This document shows positions 55,193 to 62,701 of a DNA stretch of 64,000 bases, piece after piece; position 1 is the first letter of the stretch; every line of letters begins with the position of its first letter. Origin of the DNA: Halanaerobium saccharolyticum (lineage in GTDB: Bacteria > Bacillota > Halanaerobiia > Halanaerobiales > Halanaerobiaceae). The DNA is taken from the NCBI RefSeq assembly GCF_003259895.1, contig NZ_QLME01000001.1, positions 280,819 through 344,818 of the forward strand. The letters are read 5' to 3'. The translations under genes were made by a program, and so were the position numbers. A model generated the notes under the pieces. That model was not told the origin of the DNA, did no database searches, and saw nothing but the letters and a program-made list of their open reading frames with translations.

Positions 55193-55405
55193 ATTTTTGA
55201 ATATAATTCTGAAGATGGACCATCTTTATCTCCCGTAATTACTATCCTAACCCGCAGCAGTTTAGTTCGAAATCAGCCTGATGTTTTTGATAATAATTTT
55301 GAAGCAGTCAAAAAAGGTCTTTTAACTGATTTTAATTTAAAACAATATCCTTTTTTTGCGATATTTTGCTCTAAAAAACTGGAAATTGGAGCGTTTTACT
55401 TATAT
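55193..55405 (+). pseudogene. Possible gene remnant without a start codon
   Basis: An open frame of about 70 codons between a TAA and a TAG, translating to ...SSLVRNQPDVFDNNFEAVKKGLLTDF and ending CSKKLEIGAFYLYN. It has no ATG, GTG or TTG with a ribosome site. The composition looks coding, and I do not recognise the family. It may be the decayed 3' part of a gene, or chance. Confidence 0.3.
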
Positions 55406-55450
55406 AATTAGAAGTAGGATAAAATTGAACTTGAATTGGAGGGGTAAATA

Positions 55451-55972
55451 ATGCAAAAAAAGATTTCAATATTTTTAATCGCTGCTCTGATAGTAGGTGG
55501 GCTTTCCTTTTTCTTTCTGCAGTCACCCGGAAATGCAGTAGTTTCTGCTGAAGTAGGTACAGAGATAGGTATGCAGGCACCAGATTTTACTTTAAAAAAT
55601 ATGAATGATCAGGAAGTAAATCTAAGTGATTACCGGGGTCAGAAAGTTTTTCTTAACTTCTGGGCCAGCTGGTGTCCTCCCTGTAGAAAAGAAATGCCGG
55701 ATATGCAGAAACTCCACGAAGAATACGGAAAAGAAGTTGTTATTCTGGCAGTAAATGTTGGTGAAAATAAATCTACAGCTGCTAATTTTATGATGGAAAA
55801 TGGACTTAATTTCTCTGTGCTCTTAGATACTGATAAAAGCACAGCTCAAAATTATTTAGTTAGAGGAATCCCGACCAGTTATTTTTTAGATAAGAATGGA
55901 ATTATTAAAGAAAAAGTTGTTGGAGCAGTAAGCTATGAGCGGATGCTGGAACTAAATAGAATTGAAAAATAA
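55451..55972 (+). CDS. TlpA/ResA-like membrane-anchored thiol-disulfide oxidoreductase
   Basis: 173 residues: an uncleaved signal anchor (residues 5-23), then a thioredoxin fold with an AhpC/TSA-like start (GMQAPDFTLKNMNDQEVNLSDYRGQKVFLNFWASWCPPC). The redox pair is Cys75-Cys78 in WCPPC and the cis-proline is in RGIPTSYFLD. Such proteins reduce or oxidise disulfides outside the membrane, for example in cytochrome c maturation or general redox repair. TTGGAGGGG precedes ATG. It is monocistronic and closed by the hairpin at 55992-56027. Confidence 0.92.
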   Translation: MQKKISIFLIAALIVGGLSFFFLQSPGNAVVSAEVGTEIGMQAPDFTLKNMNDQEVNLSDYRGQKVFLNFWASWCPPCRKEMPDMQKLHEEYGKEVVILAVNVGENKSTAANFMMENGLNFSVLLDTDKSTAQNYLVRGIPTSYFLDKNGIIKEKVVGAVSYERMLELNRIEK

Positions 55973-55991
55973 ATAAATGTTATTTAGAAAA

Positions 55992-56027
55992 AAGCCACAT
56001 GTAGGTTTATTAAATCTGCATGTGGCT
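55992..56027. terminator. Bidirectional terminator between tlpA and the cupin gene
   Basis: AAGCCACATGTAGGTTTA pairs with TAAATCTGCATGTGGCTT (18 positions, two wobbles). The T run is best on the minus strand (CTTTTTTC), serving the cupin gene; on the plus strand TTCTAATAT follows. Confidence 0.85.
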
Positions 56028-56081
56028 TCTAATATATTTACTTCTATAATTTACAATACCAACTCTTTCAGCTAATCAAGC

Positions 56082-56432
56082 TTAAAAATCAGCATTCCTG
56101 GCATATTTTTCATCAGTTGGCAGGGGTGAAATCGTAACATAAAGTACTAAATCTTCACCACCAGTATTATGGACTGACATAGTTTCTGGCCCATCAATTT
56201 TAGTTAAATCTTTTTCCTGAATATTATATGACTTATCATCAACAATTAACCTGGCCGTACCGCTAATCACCTGCAGCAGAACAGTAGACTCAAAATGAGT
56301 ATGATCAGGCAGTGATTCACCAGGTGCTATATTTAAAACAAAAGCCAGCGTATTTTGATCCGAATAGATAACTCTTTTGGCTACACTTTTTTCGGGAACT
56401 GTAGTATAATCGGCTAAATTAAATTTTTCCAT
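56082..56432 (-). CDS. Small cupin-domain protein
   Basis: 116 residues from ATG 56432 (GGAGG 8 bases upstream); a TTG 21 bases earlier is unlikely. A single cupin barrel: motif 1 is LPDHTHFESTVLLQVISGTARL with two His and a Glu as likely metal ligands, and motif 2 has SVHNTGGEDLVLYV. Proteins of this size may be small sugar or redox regulators or isomerases; the function cannot be told. It is monocistronic and convergent with tlpA. Confidence 0.85.
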   Translation of the reverse strand: MEKFNLADYTTVPEKSVAKRVIYSDQNTLAFVLNIAPGESLPDHTHFESTVLLQVISGTARLIVDDKSYNIQEKDLTKIDGPETMSVHNTGGEDLVLYVTISPLPTDEKYARNADF

Positions 56433-56453
56433 AATTAACACCTCCACTTTCAA

Positions 56454-56754
56454 ATTATATTCAACTCTAATAGTTATTTTGAACAGTTAAAATGACAATT
56501 AATCGGCAGTCAAATTTTGTTCTATATTTAGTATATCAAGTTATGAATGCAATTTAAAATAACTATTTTACACGATGTTTTACCCTAACTTTATATTTTG
56601 AATTTTAATATTTGAGCTCTTAATATATTATAAATCACAGTTAATTCCTAATTTTTTATCTCTAAGCTAAGAAAGAACCTAAAAAAAGACTGAACCCTCT
56701 TAAGAGTCCAGCCTTTGAATTCATAATTCGAATATATTTAATTTCTAATTTTTC
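56454..56754. other. AT-rich gap between the purine permease and cupin genes
   Basis: Contains the cupin promoter region and the terminator of the purine permease gene at 56681-56714. No gene or further structure was seen. Confidence 0.5.
56681..56714 (-). terminator. Terminator of the purine permease gene
   Basis: GGCTGGACTCTT and AAGAGGGTTCAGTC pair on the minus strand (wobbles and one bulge), followed by TTTTTTT. It starts about 40 bases after the stop. Confidence 0.85.
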
Positions 56755-58071
56755 TTAGTGAACGATAAAATAGAAGACAAATACTATACCTAAGACATAT
56801 ACTAACCAGTGTACATCTTTTCCTTTACCAGTAAAGAGCTTAACTAATGGATAAACAATAAATCCAAGTGCAATACCATTAGAGATTGAATAAGTTAAAG
56901 GCATAGCAATCATAGCTATAAAAGCAGGCAGGATTTCAGTAAAGTCATCCCAGTCAAGTTTTGTAATATTAGTCATCATCATGGTACCAACAACAATTAA
57001 AGCAGGTGCAGTTGCAGCTCCAGGAACTATTCCAATTAAAGGTCTAAAGAATAATGCCAGGAAGAATAGTATAGAAACTACTACTCCGGTTAGACCTGTA
57101 CGTCCACCTTCAGCTACACCAGAAGCAGACTCAACATATGTTGTTACTGTACTTGTACCAAATAAAGCACCACCAGTAGTACCAATAGCATCAGCTAAAA
57201 GAGCCTTACTTGCTTTTGGTAGATCTCCATTTTCATCTAAGTAACCAGCCTGCTGACTTACACCAACTAAAGTCCCAGCTGTATCAAACATATCTACAAA
57301 GAGGAATGAGAGTAGAACTCCAAACATCCCCATACTTAAAGCTGAGCCAATATCTAACTGAAATAATACTTCTGACCAGTCAGCCATCTGCGGCATTGCA
57401 ACTACACCACTAAAAGCAGGTGTTACACCATTAATCCAACCAAAAGCTGTAGATGCCAGGATACCCCAGAGAAGAGCACCTTTTACCTTTTTCGCATGTA
57501 AAATACCTGTTACGATCAGACCAAATAAAGCAACCAGGCCAGGACCTGTCAGAACACTACCCATAGCAACTAATGTTGCATCATCCTGAACTACAATACC
57601 GGCATTCTGCAGACCGATAAAGGCAATAAATAAACCAATACCTGTACTGATACCCGTTTTTAGAGCCATCGGAATACTGTTTACAATCATTTCTCTAACA
57701 GGGGTCACACTCAAAATAATAAAGATAATACCTTCCAGGAATATAATTCCCAGTGCCGCCTGCCAGGTAACTCCCATCCCAATAACTACAGAATAGGCAA
57801 AAAATGCATTAAGACCCATTCCAGAAGCCAGAGCAAAGGGATAATTAGTTAAAAATGCCATTGCCAGTGTACCTAAAATTGCACCCATGATAGTAGCAAT
57901 AAATACTCCATCAAAAGGCATTCCTGCAGCACTTAAAATATTCGGATTAACAAAAATAATATAAGCCATTGTCATAAAAGTAGTAAAACCAGCAATAACC
58001 TCAGTCTTCACATCAGTATTGTTTTCTTTTAACTTAAATAAATTTTCTAAAGTTCCATTGTTATTAGTCAT
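56755..58071 (-). CDS. pbuG: Guanine/hypoxanthine permease, AzgA/PbuG type (NCS2)
   Basis: A 438-residue polytopic protein with about 12-14 helices. Family motifs include TEVIAGFTTFMTMAYIIFVNPNILS at the start, GMGLNAFFAYSVV, GTLVGVSQQAGYLD and GTSTVTTYVESASGVAEGGRTGLTGVV. Proteins of this branch import guanine and hypoxanthine, with adenine in some. A guanine-class riboswitch lies 400 bp upstream, and adenine deaminase, a PreA-like enzyme and a molybdenum hydroxylase follow upstream on the same strand. GGAGGG precedes ATG. Confidence 0.93.
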   Translation of the reverse strand: MTNNNGTLENLFKLKENNTDVKTEVIAGFTTFMTMAYIIFVNPNILSAAGMPFDGVFIATIMGAILGTLAMAFLTNYPFALASGMGLNAFFAYSVVIGMGVTWQAALGIIFLEGIIFIILSVTPVREMIVNSIPMALKTGISTGIGLFIAFIGLQNAGIVVQDDATLVAMGSVLTGPGLVALFGLIVTGILHAKKVKGALLWGILASTAFGWINGVTPAFSGVVAMPQMADWSEVLFQLDIGSALSMGMFGVLLSFLFVDMFDTAGTLVGVSQQAGYLDENGDLPKASKALLADAIGTTGGALFGTSTVTTYVESASGVAEGGRTGLTGVVVSILFFLALFFRPLIGIVPGAATAPALIVVGTMMMTNITKLDWDDFTEILPAFIAMIAMPLTYSISNGIALGFIVYPLVKLFTGKGKDVHWLVYVLGIVFVFYFIVH

Positions 58072-58140
58072 TAATTAAATACCCTCCTTATTTTTTGTCT
58101 AGATATCTAAAGCTGAATTAAAGTTTTCACCACCCTTCGT

Positions 58141-58280
58141 TCACTGAGCCTTCTTTTTAGAGCGCATGGTCGGCTCAGCATTAGGCCATCGAGGCCGTCA
58201 CTCTGAGTCTTCTTTTTAGAGCGCATGGTTGGCTCAGCATTAGGCCATCGAGGCCGTCACTCTGAGTCTTCTTTTTAGTA
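58141..58280. repeat. Tandem repeat, unit about 59 bp, in the permease leader
   Basis: Two full units (starting 58141 and 58198) and the first part of a third (58257) share CTTCTTTTTAGAGCGCATGG, GGCTCAGCATTAGGCCATCG and AGGCCGTCA with few differences. The unit is about half G+C, much above its surroundings. On the minus strand each unit can close an AGAGTG/CGCTCT stem around a GGCC-TCGAT-GGCC hairpin. It lies between the riboswitch terminator and the start codon, so it is in the mRNA whenever the riboswitch is on. Confidence 0.85.
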
Positions 58281-58301
58281 CGCTATTTACCTATCAAAAA
58301 C

Positions 58302-58356
58302 AAAAAACCCGCAAAAATAGATACCTCAACTAAGAGGAATCTACCTTCACGGGTTT
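58302..58356 (-). terminator. Riboswitch-controlled terminator of the purine permease gene
   Basis: AAACCCG and CGGGTTT form the base, TAGATTCCTC and GAGGTATCTA the upper stem, with TTTTTTG following on the minus strand. It lies about 110 bases downstream of the aptamer, so it may be the expression platform. Confidence 0.82.
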
Positions 58357-58468
58357 ATCCGAAAGATAAAACATGGGCTCCATGTATAAATTAGATCTAC
58401 TGCTTTACTTTACCCACTAAAATTGATAAAGATTTCCCTTTTTTAAAACAGATAGACTAATTTATTTC

Positions 58469-58535
58469 CCTCATAGTTGTCAGTTATCGGCTGACACTAG
58501 AAACTTGTGAACCATATCATCACAATTATACGAGG
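58469..58535 (-). promoter_or_regulatory. Guanine-class purine riboswitch aptamer
   Basis: The whole purine aptamer can be folded by eye on the minus strand. P1 is CCTCGTA with TATGAGG, P2 is TTGTGA with TCACAA capped by TGATATGG, the joining GTTTCTA is present, and P3 is TGTCAG with CTGACA capped by CCGATAA. The specificity base in the P3-P1 junction (ACTATG) is C, as in guanine-binding members; adenine riboswitches have T there. Ligands would be guanine or hypoxanthine, matching the downstream permease. It probably represses by stabilising the terminator at 58302-58356 when purine is bound. Confidence 0.93.
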
Positions 58536-58702
58536 CCTATTTAAAATTTAATTTTTATATATAATTATTTACATATTTTAAAAATAATGAGCTGACTTTA
58601 ATTCCATCTATTATTATAGATAATGTTGAGCAGCTTGTCAATAAACTTTTAAAATCAGTTTCTAAAAATACATAAATACAATATTTAAAATAGGCTTTTA
58701 AA

Positions 58703-60454
58703 TCATTCTATAATCAACTCAACCTTTTCGAATTTATTAACATCAAATAATCCCTGGTCAGTCAATTTAAGTTCTGGAATTACAGTTAAGGCCATAAAAG
58801 ATAAAGTCATAAAAGGGCCATCCCTGCTAACTCCCAGATCATTTGCGATCTCCCTCATTTTATTTAAGCAGTTTGCAACTTCTTTGACTGACTTAACAGC
58901 CATTAAACCGGCTACGGGTAAAGCCAGTGATGCTTTCACTTTACCATCAACAACAATCACCAGACCACCCTGCATCTTTTCAATTTCTCTAACAGCAGCT
59001 TCCATATCCTCAGCCCCAACTCCGGCAACTATTATATTGTGAGCATCATGGCCGATTGAAGTTGCAATCGCACCCTGGCGCAGACCAAAATTGCGGAGCA
59101 GACCCAGCCCAACATTTCCTGTCTGATGGTGTCTTTCTACAACAGCCAGTTTAACCAGATTATGGCCAATCAACTCAATTGCAGGGGGTTCTCCCTCATA
59201 TTCTGCCTCCGTCTGATAAAAGGACTCTCCAGTCACTACCTGATCTTTGATCAATTCGATAACTCTATATTTTCTGGCAGCCGGCAGTAGAAAATCAGCC
59301 TCCGAAATTTCGCCAACTCTAATTGAATTAAAGATCTTTTCCTCAATTTCCTGGTTCATAAAATCTTCTCGCTCCAGGGAAATCTTATCATCAATTGATT
59401 TAAGTAAAGTTCCATCTTCAGCAACCAGCCGTCCATCTTTGTAAACTTTTTTAACTTCAAATTCTCGCAAATTATCAAAGACCAATAAATCCGCCTGATA
59501 ACCGGGAGCAATGGCTCCCAGCTTTTTCATTCCCAGAGCTTCTGCGGCATTGATAGTTGCCATCTTAACTGCTCTTAAAGGGGAAAGCCCGTACTGAATT
59601 GCCTTCCTGACTGCAAAATCAATCTGGCCTTCTTTAATTAAATCACCTGGATGTCTGTCATCTGTTGCAAATAAGAATCGAGAAGAATTGCTGCTGTTAA
59701 CAGCAGGCAGCAGGCTGACTAAATCTCTGGTGACCGAACCTTCTCTGATCATAATATACATCCCCTTGGCAACCTTCTCCAGCGCTTCCTCAGCTGTTGT
59801 TGCCTCATGATCAGCTTTAATGTCTGCCAGTAGATAGGCATTTAAATCATTTTCGGATAATCCAGGTGCATGTCCATCTTTAAATAAATCAGAAGCCATT
59901 TCGATTTTGTCCCAGATTTCGGGATCTCCATTAATAACTGAAGGAAAGTCCATAACTTCTCCCAGTCCAAAAATTCCTTTTTCATCAATTAATGTCTTCA
60001 GATCAGCTGCCGAAAGTTTAGCACCTGAATTCTCAAATTTAGAAGCTGGGACACAGGAAGGGAGCATTAAATTAAAATTCCAGGGCTGAGAATTACCGGC
60101 TTTTAGCAAGTATTTAATCCCGGTTAAACCGGCTACATTGGCAATTTCGTGGGGATCAGCGACTATGGTAGTTGTCCCCCGGGGAATAATCACCCGCGCA
60201 AACTCATCCACATTGGTCATCGAAGATTCTATATGCAGGTGAGCATCAATTAAGCCAGGAGTAACTATTCTCCCTCCCAGATCGATTTCTTCTTTTCCCT
60301 GATAATCACCGATTCCAATAATAATCCCATCCGCAACAGCTATATCATTTTCGAGCAGCCGCTCATTAAAGACATCCACAATCACCGCATTTTTAAATAC
60401 TTTATCGGCTTTTTCCAACCCTCGTGCCTGTTTTAGTAATTCTTTTCTCAGCAT
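58703..60454 (-). CDS. ade: Adenine deaminase
   Basis: 583 residues, the normal length for the AdeC family. Amidohydrolase metal motif HLHIESS near 73-79, then PRGTTTIVADPHEIANVAG, GLGEVMDF (metal-bridging Glu), DGHAPG and ATDDRHPGDL, plus the family's C-terminal RHHQTGNVGLGLL and SIGHDAHNIIVAG. It converts adenine to hypoxanthine and ammonia. The start has GGGGGAG 5-6 bases before ATG. It follows the PreA-like gene by 23 bases, so it is in one operon with the oxidoreductases. Confidence 0.95.
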   Translation of the reverse strand: MLRKELLKQARGLEKADKVFKNAVIVDVFNERLLENDIAVADGIIIGIGDYQGKEEIDLGGRIVTPGLIDAHLHIESSMTNVDEFARVIIPRGTTTIVADPHEIANVAGLTGIKYLLKAGNSQPWNFNLMLPSCVPASKFENSGAKLSAADLKTLIDEKGIFGLGEVMDFPSVINGDPEIWDKIEMASDLFKDGHAPGLSENDLNAYLLADIKADHEATTAEEALEKVAKGMYIMIREGSVTRDLVSLLPAVNSSNSSRFLFATDDRHPGDLIKEGQIDFAVRKAIQYGLSPLRAVKMATINAAEALGMKKLGAIAPGYQADLLVFDNLREFEVKKVYKDGRLVAEDGTLLKSIDDKISLEREDFMNQEIEEKIFNSIRVGEISEADFLLPAARKYRVIELIKDQVVTGESFYQTEAEYEGEPPAIELIGHNLVKLAVVERHHQTGNVGLGLLRNFGLRQGAIATSIGHDAHNIIVAGVGAEDMEAAVREIEKMQGGLVIVVDGKVKASLALPVAGLMAVKSVKEVANCLNKMREIANDLGVSRDGPFMTLSFMALTVIPELKLTDQGLFDVNKFEKVELIIE

Positions 60455-60477
60455 AAGCTCCCCCTTTCTCTATCCTA

Positions 60478-61563
60478 TTATGCCAGTGCCAGAGCCTCAA
60501 AATTACAGCGGGTCACACAGAGGCCGCAGCCGGCACATTTTTCAGCATCGATCACAATTTTATTTTCCTGATCTAAATAGTTGGCATCATAAACACAGCT
60601 AATAATACAGAGTCCACAGCCAGTACAGTTATCTCTTTTGATTTTAGGCACCCTTGTTTCGTAATTTGCTGCTTCCGGAGCTGCCTTCTGAGCCAGACCT
60701 CTAATCTCGTCCAGATTCTGATAACCATGTTTTTCTAAATATTGATCAATTTCTTCGGCAATTTTACCGTAAATTTCAGGACCCTTAAGAATGGCTGCTG
60801 TACAGGTTTGAACCGCCTGAGCACCGGCCATAATCATTTTAACAGCATCGGCTCCGGTAGAAATTCCACCAACAGCTAAAACTGGAATATCCACAGTCTG
60901 AACAGCCTGAAAAACCGCTCTTAAGGCCAGCGGGAAAATTGCCTCTCCGGAAAGCCAGCCATAACCATCTTCACTTCCCATCAGCGGTCGACCGCTGTCT
61001 ATATCAAAATCAAGAGTTGGTCCAAAAGAATTGATTAAAACAAGTCCATCAGCTCCAGCCTCTGCTGCAGCCTTTGCAAATTTAGGTATATCAATCTGCG
61101 GACTCAATTTAACCATTACCGGTTTATCAGTAGCTTTTTTTGCAGCTTTAATACTTTCTACAACCGGAGAAGTATCACTGCCTAAATAATGAGTTGATAA
61201 TTCGAAGGCATCAGCATAGGGCTCAATTTTTTGAACCAGCTCACTGATTTGCTCGGCACTGTAACCTAAACCCACAATTACCGGCAGCCCTAAATCCTTA
61301 ATTTTAGGATATTCATTTTTTAACCAGTGCTCCGGTCCCATTTCTGACCAGAGTTCTGTGTTCATAAAACCACCTCTGGTTTGAGCCATATTGGGACGGG
61401 GAACCTCAGCTGCTTTTGTAGAAATAGTCTTGGTTACAATTGCCCCGGTACCACCTGCTTTTGCTTTTTTTGCCATTTTAAAATCTTTAATCGGTGGTCC
61501 TGCAGCTGGCATTACCGGATTTTTCAAAGTAAAATCAAACAGTTTAACACTTATATCAGCCAT
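60478..61563 (-). CDS. PreA-like dihydropyrimidine dehydrogenase/DHOD-type flavoprotein with two [4Fe-4S] motifs
   Basis: 361 residues from ATG 61563 (AGGAG 10 bases upstream); a GTG 9 bases earlier is too close to that site. An FMN-binding TIM barrel like class I dihydroorotate dehydrogenase (PVMVKLSPQ, VLAVGGISTGADAVKMIMAGAQAVQTCTA) is followed by a C-terminal ferredoxin domain with CTGCGLCIISC and CAGCGLCVTRC. This order matches the PreA subunit of NAD-dependent dihydropyrimidine dehydrogenase. The usual catalytic cysteine loop (NISCPH) reads ELSTHYLG, so the reaction may differ. No PreT partner is in the window. In an operon with a molybdenum hydroxylase and adenine deaminase it may serve purine catabolism. 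Confidence 0.82.
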   Translation of the reverse strand: MADISVKLFDFTLKNPVMPAAGPPIKDFKMAKKAKAGGTGAIVTKTISTKAAEVPRPNMAQTRGGFMNTELWSEMGPEHWLKNEYPKIKDLGLPVIVGLGYSAEQISELVQKIEPYADAFELSTHYLGSDTSPVVESIKAAKKATDKPVMVKLSPQIDIPKFAKAAAEAGADGLVLINSFGPTLDFDIDSGRPLMGSEDGYGWLSGEAIFPLALRAVFQAVQTVDIPVLAVGGISTGADAVKMIMAGAQAVQTCTAAILKGPEIYGKIAEEIDQYLEKHGYQNLDEIRGLAQKAAPEAANYETRVPKIKRDNCTGCGLCIISCVYDANYLDQENKIVIDAEKCAGCGLCVTRCNFEALALA

Positions 61564-61632
61564 TTTTTTCACTCTCCTGTTTATATTTAATTGCTGTAAT
61601 TTCGACTGGTTTATCTGCTTTCAGTTAACTTA

Positions 61633-61690
61633 CCGAATTTAGCCGAGAAAGCCTCGCTTATGTCAATGAGCAAGGATGATGTCAGGTAAA
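61633..61690 (-). other. Potential structured RNA between the hydroxylase and PreA-like genes
   Basis: On the minus strand CCTTGCT and AGCGAGG can pair around a 10-base loop, inside an outer TTACC/GGTAA; an alternative GCGAG/CTCGG pairing is mutually exclusive. The 136-bp gap is otherwise gene-free. It may be an intercistronic regulatory hairpin; the evidence is limited to these complementary segments. Confidence 0.35.
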
Positions 61691-61699
61691 TCTCTGGCT

Positions 61700-62701
61700 T
61701 TAACTATTTTCTTCCTTTTCTTTCTCTTTTAAAGCCTTTTTGATTTTTGAGGGACTAATCGGTAAATCAAAAAATCTAACTCCGATTGCATCATAAACAG
61801 CATTAGCCAGAGCAGGTGCCGCTGCAATCAAAGTCGGTTCTCCAACTCCTTTGGCTCCAAAAGGTCCTTCAGAATCTTCTTCTTCAACCAGATAGTGCTT
61901 GAATTTAGGGATATCAACACTTGTCGGCACCAGATAATCTGTCATGCCGGCATTGAGTGTTTTACCATTGCGGATTACCTGGTCTTCCATCATTCCCATT
62001 CCCAGCCCCTGAACAGTTCCACCTTCAATCTGGCCTTCAACATTTTTGGGATTAATTGCTTTCCCTAAATCAACGGCTGTATAAACATCCAGGAGATCAA
62101 TTGTGCCGGTATCTGTGTCAATTTCAATATCAATCACCTGAGAGAGGAAAGTATAGGCTACATAGACTTTGTCTGCCTGACCGTTTTGATCAGGGCTGTA
62201 GGTTACAGGAAAGAAACTTCCTTCTGCTTCTAATTTTTTACCTCTTTCTCTAACTCTTTCTGCCATTTCCCAGTAGCTAATATAATCGTCCGGGTCATCA
62301 TACATATAGATTTTTCCATCCTCAATTGCAATTTCAGGATGGTTGCTGCGAAATTCTAAACTGCCGTAGTGGTATAGATTGGCCAGCAAATCTTCGGCTG
62401 CTTTTTTAACTGCATTACCGGTAAAATAGGTCTGCCGGGTAGCAGAGGTTGAACCTGAATTTTTAGTTTTATGGGTATCACCCTGAACCACTTCAAAATA
62501 ATTGGGATTTATTCTTAAAATCTCTGCTGCAATCTGAATCACAGTTGTAATAACTCCCTGTCCCACATCGGCTGCAGCTGTTCTAATTACTATCCGCTCA
62601 TCTTCTTTAATTTCAATTGAGGCAATAGAATGGTCAGGAAAACCCTCACCATAACCAAATCCAAACATGATTGTTGCCAGTCCGCGTCCAAATTTTTTCA
62701 T
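61700..62701 (-). CDS. Molybdenum hydroxylase large subunit, C-terminal half as a separate gene (xanthine dehydrogenase family)
   Basis: 333 residues corresponding to the C-terminal Moco domain. It has AAADVGQGVITTVIQIAAE, QGDTHKTKNSGSTSATRQTYFTGNA and the catalytic glutamate in GAKGVGEPTLIAAAPALANAVYDAIGVRFFDLP. Its ATG shares a base with the TAA of the gene holding the N-terminal half (TAATG), with GGGGGC about 10 bases upstream. The two together (about 750 residues) equal one normal XdhA. The junction falls where intact proteins have a surface linker before GRGLA. So this may be a true split subunit or the result of a frameshift. Substrate is probably xanthine/hypoxanthine from context. 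Confidence 0.82.
   Translation of the reverse strand: MKKFGRGLATIMFGFGYGEGFPDHSIASIEIKEDERIVIRTAAADVGQGVITTVIQIAAEILRINPNYFEVVQGDTHKTKNSGSTSATRQTYFTGNAVKKAAEDLLANLYHYGSLEFRSNHPEIAIEDGKIYMYDDPDDYISYWEMAERVRERGKKLEAEGSFFPVTYSPDQNGQADKVYVAYTFLSQVIDIEIDTDTGTIDLLDVYTAVDLGKAINPKNVEGQIEGGTVQGLGMGMMEDQVIRNGKTLNAGMTDYLVPTSVDIPKFKHYLVEEEDSEGPFGAKGVGEPTLIAAAPALANAVYDAIGVRFFDLPISPSKIKKALKEKEKEENS

Larger units (their letters stand above)
54923..55450. other. 528-bp gap between ahcY and tlpA with no confident gene
   Basis: Very AT-rich sequence holding the divergent promoters of ahcY and tlpA. It contains an inverted repeat at 55152-55174 and a plus-strand open frame without a start codon at 55193-55405. 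No SAH-riboswitch-like structure was recognised upstream of ahcY. Confidence 0.6.
58072..58702. other. Long leader of the purine permease gene
   Basis: A 631-bp gap. In transcription order it contains the ade 3' region, a guanine-class riboswitch aptamer (58469-58535), a small ACATGG/CCATGT hairpin (58371-58385), a terminator (58302-58356), then a tandem repeat (58141-58280) and the ribosome site. No protein gene was seen. Confidence 0.75.

Noticed and set aside
58141-58280. CRISPR array
   Set aside because: The repeats are directly adjacent without unique spacers, there are fewer than three full units, and no cas genes are present.
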